Below the pieces are notes generated by a model. The model saw only the letters and a list, made by a program, of their open reading frames with translations, was not told where the DNA came from and ran no database searches. From contig JAACFB010000007.1 of NCBI GenBank assembly GCA_009937615.1, positions 30,445 through 94,444 on the forward strand: DNA of 64,000 nt, in the 5' to 3' direction. Both the position numbers and the translations under genes were made by a program. How positions within the stretch are numbered: the first letter of the stretch is position 1; every line of letters starts with the position of its first letter. Source of the stretch: Gammaproteobacteria bacterium (GTDB taxonomy: Bacteria > Pseudomonadota > Gammaproteobacteria > Steroidobacterales > Woeseiaceae). This document shows positions 28,371 through 38,229 of the stretch, in pieces.

Positions 28371-29508
28371 ACTCATGACTGACCACGACAACGACGATAC
28401 CGAAGAAGACACCACGCGCCCAAAATCGGAAAAAGCCGCGATGGACCCGGTGCGCAAATGGACATTTATCGTACTGGGTGCCTGTGTGGTCCTGATGGTC
28501 TACTACCTGGTTGCCGACCGCATCACACCCTACACGACGCAGGCTCGAGTGAACGCGCTCGTCGTCCCGATTCCGGCTGAGGTCTCCGGGACCGTTACGG
28601 ACGTCGCCGTGACCAGCAATCAATTCGTTGAAGCGGGCGATTTATTGTTCCAGATCGACAGATCGCGGTACCAGCTGGCTGTCGAGACAGCCGAGGCAAA
28701 CCTGCAGTCGGCTCGCCAGGCTACCGGTGCGTCGACGGCTGCAGTCACTGCGGCAGAAGCCCAGACGGCATCAGCGCGTGCCAATCTCTTGAAAGCGGAT
28801 CAGGACGCGGTGCGGCTCAGAAGAATCAAGCAAGAAGATCCTGGCGCCATATCCGATCGGCGCCTGGAAACTGCCGAAGCAACGCTCTCGGTTGCGCGAG
28901 GGCAATTAAGAGCGGCGGAGGCCAACCTGGAGAAAGCACGTCAGGATCTCGGTGAAGCAGGGGACGCGAATTCGCGCATCCTGCAGGCCCAGGCTGCGCT
29001 GGAGCAGGCCGAACTTGATCTCTCGCACACGTCGGTCGTGGCGCCGGCGGACGGCATCGTGACGGATGTACGCGTCGACCGGGGCAATTTTGCTCAAGCA
29101 GGTGCGCCGCAAATGACGTTTCTCGCGACCCATGACGTCTGGATTCAGGCGGATTTCACGGAGAACAATCTGGGTAATATCAAGCCGGGCGATCGCGTAG
29201 ACATCGTGTTCGACGCACTGCCCGGGCAAGTAATCCGTGGCAATATTCGGACCACCGGTTTTGGCGTCAAGGTTGACTCAGCGCCGCTTGGCAGTCTGCC
29301 GACAATTAAGAACGACCGCCAATGGCTACGCGACGCGCAGCGCTTTTCGGTGCTGGTGGACTTCGAGTTGCCTGGCACGCGCGAGCGCCTCGCAATTCGC
29401 GTCGGCGCGCAGGCATCCGTGACGGTATACACGGGCAGAGGCTGGCTTTTTAATGCGCTTGGCGCGCTGAAGATGCGGCTGGTCAGCATTTTTACCTATG
29501 CCTATTGA
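28363..29508 (+). CDS. HlyD/EmrA-type membrane fusion protein
   Basis: VVPIPAEVSGTVTDVAVTSNQFVEAGDLLFQIDRSRYQLAVE, LSHTSVVAPADGIVTDVRVDRGNF; overlaps the efflux OMP gene. Confidence 0.94.
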   Translation: MSELMTDHDNDDTEEDTTRPKSEKAAMDPVRKWTFIVLGACVVLMVYYLVADRITPYTTQARVNALVVPIPAEVSGTVTDVAVTSNQFVEAGDLLFQIDRSRYQLAVETAEANLQSARQATGASTAAVTAAEAQTASARANLLKADQDAVRLRRIKQEDPGAISDRRLETAEATLSVARGQLRAAEANLEKARQDLGEAGDANSRILQAQAALEQAELDLSHTSVVAPADGIVTDVRVDRGNFAQAGAPQMTFLATHDVWIQADFTENNLGNIKPGDRVDIVFDALPGQVIRGNIRTTGFGVKVDSAPLGSLPTIKNDRQWLRDAQRFSVLVDFELPGTRERLAIRVGAQASVTVYTGRGWLFNALGALKMRLVSIFTYAY

Positions 29509-30586
29509 TACGAAATTGAAAGCCGCGCCCAGGCTCGACCTCGCCAGCCTGCGCATACTCCGGTTAGCTCTGGGTACGTCAATTTCACTCTGGTTTTCAC
29601 AGGCAGTGGCCTGGGACATGTCGTTTATCGCTCCCGTCATGACGATGTTTATACTCGCACTGCCAACGCCTGCGCCGAAGCTTAAAAGCGGTATCGCATT
29701 CGTCGCAATTCTCGTGCTGTCCCTAAATGCCGGGCTGCTGCTGCTGCCGACGTTGCTCAATCAGCCACTCGTTGGAGTTCTGTTACTGGTCCTTGCTCTT
29801 TACTGGAGTTTTTATTACACGGCCAAGGGCGGTTCAGCCGTACTCGGAACCTTCGCTACAATGGGTATCGCGATAACCACGGCAGTGGGCACGGTGAATC
29901 TTGATGCCGTGCTGGCCGTGATCGGCGGCGTTACTCTCGGCGGATTTGTCGGCATCCTTTTCGTCTGGGCAGCACATGCGATATTGCCGGATTCCCTGGC
30001 CAGTCCGGCGAATCCAGTGCCCACAGGGAAGCCCGCAGCAACGGACACCCCGGATCTGTCCCAGGCACGGCGCAGCGCTTTTCGGTCGCTGTTGATAGTG
30101 CTCCCGATTGCCCTGTGGTTCCTGTTATCCAGCGCCAGCGCCTCATACACGCCGGTAATGATCAAAGTCGCGTCGATGGGGCAGCAAGCGAGCAACGACG
30201 CAACACGCGTTGCGGGCAAGTCGCTTCTAATGTCGACGGTGATCGGCGGAATCGCGGCGATCATCGCCTGGAACCTCCTGCGGATTGTTCCGTCGCTCAC
30301 GATGTACACCTTGCTGATCGCGCTGGGCGGCCTGATCATGGGCGCAAGGGTCTTTCAAGGTGCTGCAATGGGTCCAAACGGATCGACCTGGTCTTACGCG
30401 TATCTCACGATGATCGTGATCCTCGCGCCAGCCGTTATGGACAGCGCCACCGGTGCCAGCGCCGACGTCAAATTCTGGCAGCGACTGCTGATGTTTGGCG
30501 GGACTACAGCTTATGCCGTGCTGGCGGTGTACCTGTTTGACGCGTTCAAGGGCAAGGAAACCAAGAGCAGAAGCATTCCCGCCTAG
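29498..30586 (+). CDS. DUF2955/FUSC-like inner membrane transporter component
   Basis: LRLALGTSISLWFSQAVAWDMSFIAPVMTMFILALPTPAP, multi-TM; overlaps the HlyD gene. Confidence 0.85.
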   Translation: MPIDTKLKAAPRLDLASLRILRLALGTSISLWFSQAVAWDMSFIAPVMTMFILALPTPAPKLKSGIAFVAILVLSLNAGLLLLPTLLNQPLVGVLLLVLALYWSFYYTAKGGSAVLGTFATMGIAITTAVGTVNLDAVLAVIGGVTLGGFVGILFVWAAHAILPDSLASPANPVPTGKPAATDTPDLSQARRSAFRSLLIVLPIALWFLLSSASASYTPVMIKVASMGQQASNDATRVAGKSLLMSTVIGGIAAIIAWNLLRIVPSLTMYTLLIALGGLIMGARVFQGAAMGPNGSTWSYAYLTMIVILAPAVMDSATGASADVKFWQRLLMFGGTTAYAVLAVYLFDAFKGKETKSRSIPA

Positions 30587-30646
30587 GAGGCTCTGCTTGC
30601 ATTGATCGGGGGCGAGTCGGGCGTCTCAGGCTCCTTGCCAGCCCTG

Positions 30647-30662
30647 ACCCCGTTTCCGGGGT
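30647..30662 (+). terminator. Hairpin after the tripartite efflux operon (weak terminator candidate)
   Basis: ACCCCG-TTTC-CGGGGT perfect stem, followed by T-enriched but not homopolymeric GTATGTGTAATTT. Confidence 0.35.
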
Positions 30663-30792
30663 GTATGTGTAATTTAACATAATATACATTATACGCATAT
30701 TTCTACCTCCCCAAACGGTACTTCTGACCGCGCCCTTGCCCTTGCCCATTTGCTATAGTCCGCGCTTGAACTTGGCTCGGACCCACACACAG

Positions 30793-32316
30793 ATGCCCCA
30801 CGTCGTCAGCTCTCGCGTAACAGAGTCACACTTCGCCTGTCTCAACGAGATGAGGACCTGTGGCGGTCCCGCGCTTACCAGCGGCCTCACAGATGAGGTT
30901 ATTCGGGATTTTCTTGATGCGGACTACAATGAGCTCGCCGTCGCCATCGAACGCGCGTACGCGCGGTTTCGCGAGCTCCAGGAGTCACACCCCGAGTACC
31001 TAGCACTGGATGAGCGTGATCAGATCAACGAGTCTCAGGCAGGGCTAACCAATTTTTACGCGGCTGATGCTGTTAACCCGTATGTCGCGGTGAGCGCATC
31101 CGGACCCTGGGTCGTCAGCCTCAAGGGAGCGGTCATCTATGACTGCGGCGGCTATGGGATGCTCGGTCTCGGACATGCGCCGGAGTCGGTGCTTCAGGCC
31201 ATGAATCAACCCCATGTTATGGCCAACATCATGACAGCAAGCGTGAACCAGGCCGATTTCGTCGCGCGTCTTCGGAGAGAAATCGGGCACTCACGAAAAG
31301 GCGGCACTCCTTTCGCGAGTTTTCTTTGCCTGAACAGTGGTTCCGAAGCGATGTCGATTGCGTCTCGTATTGCCGATGTCAATACAGCAATACTCACGGC
31401 TCCCGGTGCTCGATACGAAGGCTGCACGATCCGCGGGCTGACTTTGCAGGGCAGCTTCCACGGACGAACTGACCGGCCTGCCCGTTTTTCGCACTCGACC
31501 TTGAAAAAATACAAACAACACCTGGCATCATTTCGCGACAGCGAGTACCTGCTGACCGTGAAGCCGAATGACATCGGAGCGCTGGAGGCCACATTTTCAA
31601 ACGCAAGCGATGAAGGGATATTCATCGAGGCATTTTTCATGGAGCCGGTCATGGGTGAAGGCAACCCGGGACTGGCTATTGAGCCCGAATTCTATGCGCG
31701 TGCCCGGGAGCTGACCCGTGAGCACGGCACGATGCTGGTCGTAGATTCTATCCAGGCGGGGCTGCGTGCCAATGGCGTGTTATCCGTTGTGGACTACCCG
31801 GGCTTCCGAAAACTGGAAGCACCGGACATGGAGTCCTACTCGAAGGCCCTGAATGCCGGTCAATTCCCGCTGTCGGTACTGGCACTGTCCGACAAGGCCG
31901 CCGCCAGTTATAAGCGAGGTCTCTATGGCAACACCATGACGTCAAACCCGCGCGCGCTGGACGTAGCCATCGCCGTTCTGGACTCCTTTACGGCCGAGCG
32001 CCGAAAAAATATTCGTTTGCGAGGCCAGCAGCTCCTCGCCGGATTGGCTGAACTGGCCGGCAGCACCGACAACGGTATTACACACACCCAGGGCACCGGG
32101 CTGCTGGTAAGCTGCGAACTGGCTCCCCGCTACAAGACTTTCGGAACAAATAGCACAGAGGATTTTCTGCGCAGGACAGGCCTCGGCGTTATTCACGGCG
32201 GTGAACACTCGTTACGTTTTACACCCGTTTTTGATATTACGGCCAAAGAAGTCGACCTGATTGTAGAACTTACCAAGAACGCGCTGCTGAATGGCCCGAC
32301 ACTTGTGACCGACTAA
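30793..32316 (+). CDS. Class III (fold type I) PLP-dependent aminotransferase
   Basis: GYGMLGLGHAPESVLQAM, FLCLNSGSEAMSIASRI, LTLQGSFHGRTDRPAR, EPVMGEGNPG, MLVVDSIQAGL, SYSKALNAGQFPLSVLAL (PLP Lys), YGNTMTSNPRALDVA. ATG 30793 preferred. Confidence 0.88.
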   Translation: MPHVVSSRVTESHFACLNEMRTCGGPALTSGLTDEVIRDFLDADYNELAVAIERAYARFRELQESHPEYLALDERDQINESQAGLTNFYAADAVNPYVAVSASGPWVVSLKGAVIYDCGGYGMLGLGHAPESVLQAMNQPHVMANIMTASVNQADFVARLRREIGHSRKGGTPFASFLCLNSGSEAMSIASRIADVNTAILTAPGARYEGCTIRGLTLQGSFHGRTDRPARFSHSTLKKYKQHLASFRDSEYLLTVKPNDIGALEATFSNASDEGIFIEAFFMEPVMGEGNPGLAIEPEFYARARELTREHGTMLVVDSIQAGLRANGVLSVVDYPGFRKLEAPDMESYSKALNAGQFPLSVLALSDKAAASYKRGLYGNTMTSNPRALDVAIAVLDSFTAERRKNIRLRGQQLLAGLAELAGSTDNGITHTQGTGLLVSCELAPRYKTFGTNSTEDFLRRTGLGVIHGGEHSLRFTPVFDITAKEVDLIVELTKNALLNGPTLVTD

Positions 32317-32410
32317 CGTCGCCCGATTTTCAAGGTGTAAGTCAGTTATCGTCGCCGGTACCGCTGGTCTTTGATTGTTCCAAAATGTGCCTTGCAGGCG
32401 ACCTCAAAGC

Positions 32411-33229
32411 ATGGAATTAGCTGACTATCTCGAGCGCATCGGTTTCCGAGCCGACCCGCAACCCGAATACAAAGTGCTCTGCGACTTGTTGGCGGCGCAC
32501 GTATGCAGTATTCCGTTTGAAAATATTGATGTACAGCTGGGCAGGAAGTTGACCACCGATATCACGGCTGCCTACGAAAAGATTGTCGGTCACGGCCGCG
32601 GCGGCTGGTGTTACGAGCAGAACGGACTGTTTGGCTGGGCCCTGATTCAAACAGGCTTCGACGTAACGCGCGTTGCAGCGAGCGTTATGAAGCATGTTTG
32701 CGGTGACGTCGCTTCCTCAAATCACTTGTGCCTGCTCGTGAATTGTCGAGATTCGCCAAAGACGTACCTTGTCGATGCGGGTTTCGGCGGCAGCATGCTG
32801 GAACCGATTGAGTTCAAGGAATCAGAAGTATTCCAGGAGCCATTTCGACTGGGCTTGCGCAGACTCGATAATGGCTCGTGGCGATTTTGGGAAAATGCAG
32901 GGGATGGTGAGTTCAGCTTTGATTTTCTTCCCGAGCCCGCAGACGAGGCAGCGATGTCGAAGAGATGTGACTTTCTGCAAACTGACCCCTCCTCCGGTTT
33001 CGTGAAAAACCTTGTCGCACAAAAACGGAGCCGCTACGGGCATGTAAGCCTACGCGGGCGTGTTTACTCAACGGCCCGAAAAGAAGGAATTGAGACGCGC
33101 CTGATCAACTCGGCTGGTGAACTCGTCAGTACGCTCGCCAGCCGTTTTAACCTCGATATACCGGAAGCAGCGGACCTGTGGCCGCGCATCGTAGCTCGAC
33201 ACAGTGAAGTGCAGCGCGAGCAATCATGA
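32411..33229 (+). CDS. Arylamine N-acetyltransferase family protein
   Basis: IPFENIDVQLGRKL, catalytic GRGGWCYEQNGLFGWAL, SSNHLCLLV, YLVDAGFGGSMLEPIEF (Cys-His-Asp triad). Confidence 0.93.
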   Translation: MELADYLERIGFRADPQPEYKVLCDLLAAHVCSIPFENIDVQLGRKLTTDITAAYEKIVGHGRGGWCYEQNGLFGWALIQTGFDVTRVAASVMKHVCGDVASSNHLCLLVNCRDSPKTYLVDAGFGGSMLEPIEFKESEVFQEPFRLGLRRLDNGSWRFWENAGDGEFSFDFLPEPADEAAMSKRCDFLQTDPSSGFVKNLVAQKRSRYGHVSLRGRVYSTARKEGIETRLINSAGELVSTLASRFNLDIPEAADLWPRIVARHSEVQREQS

Positions 33230-34998
33230 GCGAGCTGCCGGATCGGCCAAAAGGGGACTCGCTACAGCCGTTACGCGCCCTTCTGCCGTACGTTCGGCCA
33301 TACAGAGGGACTCTTTATGCGGCAATGGGCGCCCTCCTCCTCGCATCTGCTGCGCAGCTCTCGCTGCCGATTGCGATTCGGTACCTGATTGACGGCGGTA
33401 TCGTCGCCGAAGACCCGTCAAGCATCGATCGGTATTTTGTCGGACTATTCGTCGTTGCCCTGGCCCTGGCTGTCTTTTCATCGCTGCGGTTTTATCTCGT
33501 CACGTGGCTAGGTGAGAGGGTCGTTGCGGACCTGCGTAATGCTGTTTACCGGCATGTCATCCGGCTCGATCCGACCTTTTTCGAAGTTACGAAGACCGGC
33601 GAAGTACTGTCTCGACTGACTACGGATACGACACTGATCCAGTCCATCTCGGGCGCGGGGCTCTCGATCGCATTGCGCTCGACGTTAAACCTGTTGGGCG
33701 CGATGATAATGCTTGCCATTACCAGTCCGCGACTCATGGGCATGATACTGCTGCTCGTGCCCTTGGTGATCGTGCCAATTATCCTGATAGGCAGGCGTGT
33801 GCGCACGCTTTCGCGGGCCAGCCAGGACACCGTAGCCGATACGAGCGGCTTGGCCGGCGAGACCCTGAATGCCATTGCCACGATCCAGGCGTTTACGCTG
33901 GAAGAGTTGCAGAGCAGGCGTTTCGGAGAGGCCGTAATGACGGCTTTTCGAACGGGAGTACGCCGGATCCGCGTGCGCGCTTTGCTAACCGCCGTTGCGA
34001 TCCTCTTCATCTTCGGCGCCATTACGTTTGTCCTTTGGATCGGAACCCGATCAGTCATGGCCGCTGAAATGACAGTCGGTCAGCTTGGGCAGTTTCTGCT
34101 CTACGCCATATTCGCCGCAGCCGCGGCCGCCGGGCTCAGCGAAATGTGGGGTGAGGTGCAGCGGGCGGCCGGCGCGATGGAACGACTGATCGAATTGCTA
34201 TCGGCCAAGTCGGCCGTGGTTGCTCCCGATAATCCGCTGTCGCTGCCCAGGAAAAGCAGCGGCCGCATCAAATTCACTAACGTTACGTTCAGCTATCCTT
34301 CCCGGCCCGATACGCGTGTCGTCGATCACCTCAGCCTGGATGTTAAGGCAGGTGAAACAGTAGCGATCGTAGGTCCGTCCGGCGCCGGTAAGAGCACCTT
34401 GTTTCAGCTGCTGCTGCGATTCTACGATCCCGGCTCCGGCATAATCGAAGTGGATGGTGTGAACATAGCCCGGGTCGCGCCGCAGGAACTCAGAGCCCGC
34501 ATCGGGCTCGTTCCGCAGGAAACCGTACTTTTCGGGGCAAGTGCAGCCGAGAATATTCAGTATGGGCGACCAGGGTCGACCGTCGATGAAGTTGCTGCGG
34601 CAGCAAGAGCAGCCGAGGCCGATGAATTCATTCAGCGATTGCCCGATGGATACGACACGTTTCTAGGTGAGCGCGGCACAAGACTGTCGGGCGGACAACG
34701 GCAGCGTATTGCGATCGCGCGGGCAATTCTCAAGGATCCACCGATTTTGCTTCTTGATGAGGCAACGAGTTCGCTTGATGCAGCGAGTGAAAAATTCGTC
34801 AAGGAGGCCCTTCAACACCTGATGGAAGATCGTACGACGGTCATAATTGCGCACCGGCTTGCCACCGTATTGCGTGCCGATCGCATCGTCGTCATGGATC
34901 ATGGGCGCATCGTCGACGTTGGGACGCATCAGGAATTAATGCAGCGTGACTCCCTTTACCGGCAACTTGCCGAACTGCAGTTTGCAGAAAACAGCTAG
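33226..34998 (+). CDS. MsbA-like ABC transporter, fused permease and ATPase
   Basis: TMD plus NBD: VAIVGPSGAGKSTLFQLL, LSGGQRQRIAIARAILKDPPILLLDEATSSLDA; ATGA overlap with the NAT gene. Confidence 0.94.
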   Translation: MSELPDRPKGDSLQPLRALLPYVRPYRGTLYAAMGALLLASAAQLSLPIAIRYLIDGGIVAEDPSSIDRYFVGLFVVALALAVFSSLRFYLVTWLGERVVADLRNAVYRHVIRLDPTFFEVTKTGEVLSRLTTDTTLIQSISGAGLSIALRSTLNLLGAMIMLAITSPRLMGMILLLVPLVIVPIILIGRRVRTLSRASQDTVADTSGLAGETLNAIATIQAFTLEELQSRRFGEAVMTAFRTGVRRIRVRALLTAVAILFIFGAITFVLWIGTRSVMAAEMTVGQLGQFLLYAIFAAAAAAGLSEMWGEVQRAAGAMERLIELLSAKSAVVAPDNPLSLPRKSSGRIKFTNVTFSYPSRPDTRVVDHLSLDVKAGETVAIVGPSGAGKSTLFQLLLRFYDPGSGIIEVDGVNIARVAPQELRARIGLVPQETVLFGASAAENIQYGRPGSTVDEVAAAARAAEADEFIQRLPDGYDTFLGERGTRLSGGQRQRIAIARAILKDPPILLLDEATSSLDAASEKFVKEALQHLMEDRTTVIIAHRLATVLRADRIVVMDHGRIVDVGTHQELMQRDSLYRQLAELQFAENS

Positions 34999-35049
34999 AA
35001 GTTTGATAAAGTGGAGGTTCCGGGTATTTCTAACCGGCCCGAGGACAAG

Positions 35050-35442
35050 TCAGCGTTCCGCATCGGACGCACAGCCAATGCAAAGTCGAACCGTCGGGTC
35101 AAATTCAAGTCTTTTAATACCAATCGGTCCGTCACAGGATTGGCATAGGCCGTAGACTTTCTTGTCTATACGTCGCAACGCCGCTTCGATGCTACCCAGC
35201 ATGTGCTGGCGGCGCTGGCTCGAGGCCAAGGCCATGGCCTGTGCCTGCATCGCATCCATGCGCGACAACCGGCCTACTTTCGACTGGTCCAGCTCGACAA
35301 TTTCAGACGAGGCCGCGCTTGCCACGGCGGCAGCCTGCAGCTCTGAACGAAGCTCGATGAGACGCTGCCTAAACCGGGTGATTTCCGTATCCAACATATT
35401 ATTCCTAGACTGCCCACCGCGCTTTATTCCCGGCCGTTGCAC
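35050..35442 (-). CDS. DksA/TraR-type C4 zinc finger protein
   Basis: SIEAALRRIDKKVYGLCQSCDGPIGIKRLEFDPTVRLCIGCAS; CxxC...CxxC. Confidence 0.86.
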   Translation of the reverse strand: MQRPGIKRGGQSRNNMLDTEITRFRQRLIELRSELQAAAVASAASSEIVELDQSKVGRLSRMDAMQAQAMALASSQRRQHMLGSIEAALRRIDKKVYGLCQSCDGPIGIKRLEFDPTVRLCIGCASDAER

Positions 35443-35572
35443 ACCTGCGCCCGCAATAATCCAACTCGTGGCAAAATCCCTAAAAATGAAAACTATTTTT
35501 TATTAATAAATTAATAGTTTATACGAATTTTTTAAACTATTTTATTCGAATACTGCAGGACTCCCTACAGTA

Positions 35573-36526
35573 TCAATCCTCGGCAATTTCATGGTTGAGT
35601 TCCCGGCGCTCTCCCGGAACCACGCGGGATCGCACCACGAAGACATTACCGGCGAGGACGAGCAGCGTGCCGAAAATCACGCTCAGGTCAATGATTAGTC
35701 CCTCGAATAACCCGGAAAGAAGCAGCGCCACGACAGGAAACATGACCATCACGTAACCGGCTTTATGCGCACCAATTCGGCCCAGTAAAGTCAGGTAGGC
35801 ACCGAATGCCACGACCGATCCGAAGATGGCTAGATACAACAACGAGGCGATATAGGCGAAAGACACCTCAAATGTAAATGATTGACCTTTACCAATAGCC
35901 AAAGCTGCAGTAAAGGCGCCGCCATAAAACATGCCCCATGCATTTGACTGAATGATCGGTAGTTTTCGACGCTGCGCGGCTTGCGAAGTCATGTTGCCCA
36001 GAGAAGACGTCAAGGCGCCGCCGGCCGCAAGCAGGAGTCCAACCCAAGTGCTATGGGGAACCGACGACTCGCCGATCTGAGGCGAGAACAGCGTAATGAT
36101 CCCCATGATGCCCATCAGCGCACCGATAAGCACGCCCCGCCCGGCTCTGATCCCGAAGAATAGCCGTGCATTGATAATGTTCATCCAGACTATCATCGAA
36201 AATACGATTGCGTTCAGGGCTGAGGAAATATAGATCTGCGCTCCATAGGCAAACACATAGTTCAGGCCAAACAGCAGCAGGCCGAGCAACATGAACCAGC
36301 GGTGGTCGCGAACTCTGAAGTTTAGACTTAGACCACGGATTGCGCTCCACGCAAATAGAACCGCGGCCGCTATCGCATACCGATAGACGATAGACACCTC
36401 GGGAGATACATTTCCCAGCTGAAATTCAATGGCGAACCAGGTCGAGCCCCAGATGAGAACCGAGATCAAGTACAGCAGCTGGTTACTCATCCTCAGTTCC
36501 TGCGATCGGCTCACCTCTGGCATCAT
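35573..36526 (-). CDS. EamA/DMT superfamily transporter
   Basis: LIWGSTWFAIEFQLGNVSPEVSIVYRYAIAA, ten-TM pattern, second EamA repeat. Confidence 0.88.
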   Translation of the reverse strand: MMPEVSRSQELRMSNQLLYLISVLIWGSTWFAIEFQLGNVSPEVSIVYRYAIAAAVLFAWSAIRGLSLNFRVRDHRWFMLLGLLLFGLNYVFAYGAQIYISSALNAIVFSMIVWMNIINARLFFGIRAGRGVLIGALMGIMGIITLFSPQIGESSVPHSTWVGLLLAAGGALTSSLGNMTSQAAQRRKLPIIQSNAWGMFYGGAFTAALAIGKGQSFTFEVSFAYIASLLYLAIFGSVVAFGAYLTLLGRIGAHKAGYVMVMFPVVALLLSGLFEGLIIDLSVIFGTLLVLAGNVFVVRSRVVPGERRELNHEIAED

Positions 36527-36892
36527 AGATTAATGCAGGCCGCAAAAGCACGGAACCTCGCGGCGCAGGCTCACGATATAGCGCGCCTGGGAGCATGATC
36601 AAAGCCATACGTTGGCGCTCTGGGGCTCACCCATGCGCAGGAAGGCTCCCTTCCGGAGGCTCGACCCGGCAGTAGACCCGGTCGAATGCAGCTAACGATG
36701 GCCGGCAATTATGATTGAAGCAGTTGCCGCAGTGATCGTTGCGGCCCACGGGACAGGCCGTCTCGACCGCAGAGCGAGATTCATTCGTCGGGAAGGGAAA
36801 CGCAAGCTGCCCTCGATAAGCCCAGACGAGAGACACGGTCACCCGCCTCGTCATCGGACTTACCGATGCCGGTCAACGCACGCGGACGCCAG

Positions 36893-37057
36893 TCAGGCGC
36901 GCAAGTGGTTGTATGGATCGTTCGCCTCAAGCTCCAAGGCGGGCTCTTCAAGCGTCAGCTCGGATATCCTATCCGGCTCCTCCAACAGTTCGGAACAACG
37001 CTTTTGGATTTCCTCGAGCTTCAATGAGACTTGCGATTCCGATAGCGGCATGTCCAT
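36893..37057 (-). CDS. Small acidic ORF, 54 aa (not in supplied track)
   Basis: Reverse-strand translation MDMPLSESQVSLKLEEIQKRCSELLEEPDRISELTLEEPALELEANDPYNHLRA*; GGAGG about 9 nt upstream of the ATG. Confidence 0.55.
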   Translation of the reverse strand: MDMPLSESQVSLKLEEIQKRCSELLEEPDRISELTLEEPALELEANDPYNHLRA

Positions 37058-37247
37058 GACATCAGGCCTCCATTCCGGGCCGTTCTGTATATTCTGTCAG
37101 CGCAAACTGACGGCCCTTTTGTCTCAGTATAGAGACAGGCGGAGAGCGAAAATGTGAACCAGCTCACACCGTAAACCCGGCAAAAGCGGTAATCGCTGAC
37201 ATTATGTCAGCTGTCCCCGTTGCGAGAAGATTGCGGGATAGTGGCGG

Positions 37248-38219
37248 TCAGTAACGCACCAGTGTTGAGCCCCAGGTGAATCCAGCGCCGAACGCTTCGA
37301 ACAGCAGCAGCTGGCCTCGCTGTATACGACCGTCACGAACGGCGGTGTCCAGCGCTAATGGAATGGACGCCGCCGAGGTATTGGCATGCTCATCGACGGT
37401 CACAACGACGTTGTCCATCGACAGGTCGAGTTTCTTTGCCGCCGCCTTGATGATGCGCAGGTTGGCCTGGTGAGGCACCAGCCAGTCGATATCACTCTTG
37501 TTGAAGCCGTGACCGTCCAGCGTCTCGCGTGCGATCGACCCCAGTGTCGCAACCGCGCGTCGAAAGACCGCATTGCCGTTCATATGGATGTAAGCTTCTT
37601 CCGCACGCACCGCGTCATAGCCGGACGAGATGCCTGCAGGAACTTCGAGCAGGTCAGCGTACTGGCCATCCGAATGGATGTGCGTCGCAAGGATCCCCGG
37701 CTCCTTGCTCGCCTGCAGGATCACCGCCCCTGCCCCATCACCGAATAAAACCGCCGTTGTTCGGTCTTGCCAATTGGTCACGCGAGACAGTGCCTCGCTG
37801 CCAATAATCAATGCGGTGGTCGCGCCCGCTGTCTGAATCATGCGGTTGGCAAGATCCAGCGCGTAAACAAACCCGGAGCATGCCGCCTGCACATCAAAAG
37901 CCGGGCATCCATGGATACCCAGCTTGCGCTGCACGATGCAGGCCGTGCTCGGAAAAACCTTGTCGGGCGTTGTCGTCCCGACAATGATCAGGTCGATATC
38001 CGTAACCTCGATGCCCGCCATGCCAATCGCTTTCGTCGCGGCGGCTATACCCATGTCCGAGCAGGTTTCACCCTCGGCCGCGATGTGGCGCTTATTGATT
38101 CCGGTACGTTCGCGAATCCATTCGTCTGACGTATCCATCGTCTTTTCGAGGTCGGCATTGGTGACCACTTTTTCCGGCAAGTAGCTGCCGGTGCCGGCAA
38201 TTCGTGTATAGATCATCAA
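37248..38219 (-). CDS. fabH: 3-oxoacyl-ACP synthase III (FabH-like KASIII)
   Basis: [30 protein letters not shown] (Cys), VPHQANLRI (His), [15 protein letters not shown] (Asn). Confidence 0.92.
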   Translation of the reverse strand: MMIYTRIAGTGSYLPEKVVTNADLEKTMDTSDEWIRERTGINKRHIAAEGETCSDMGIAAATKAIGMAGIEVTDIDLIIVGTTTPDKVFPSTACIVQRKLGIHGCPAFDVQAACSGFVYALDLANRMIQTAGATTALIIGSEALSRVTNWQDRTTAVLFGDGAGAVILQASKEPGILATHIHSDGQYADLLEVPAGISSGYDAVRAEEAYIHMNGNAVFRRAVATLGSIARETLDGHGFNKSDIDWLVPHQANLRIIKAAAKKLDLSMDNVVVTVDEHANTSAASIPLALDTAVRDGRIQRGQLLLFEAFGAGFTWGSTLVRY

Positions 38220-38229
38220 GCCTTCTCGT

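Noticed and set aside
30546-30749. 67-aa minus-strand ORF in the gap after the efflux operon
   Set aside because: Overlaps the hairpin and AT-rich promoter-like region; no ribosome-binding site or conserved features seen.
36711-37157. 148-aa plus-strand ORF in the EamA-fabH gap
   Set aside because: Overlaps the better-supported minus-strand 54-aa ORF; composition is unconvincing.
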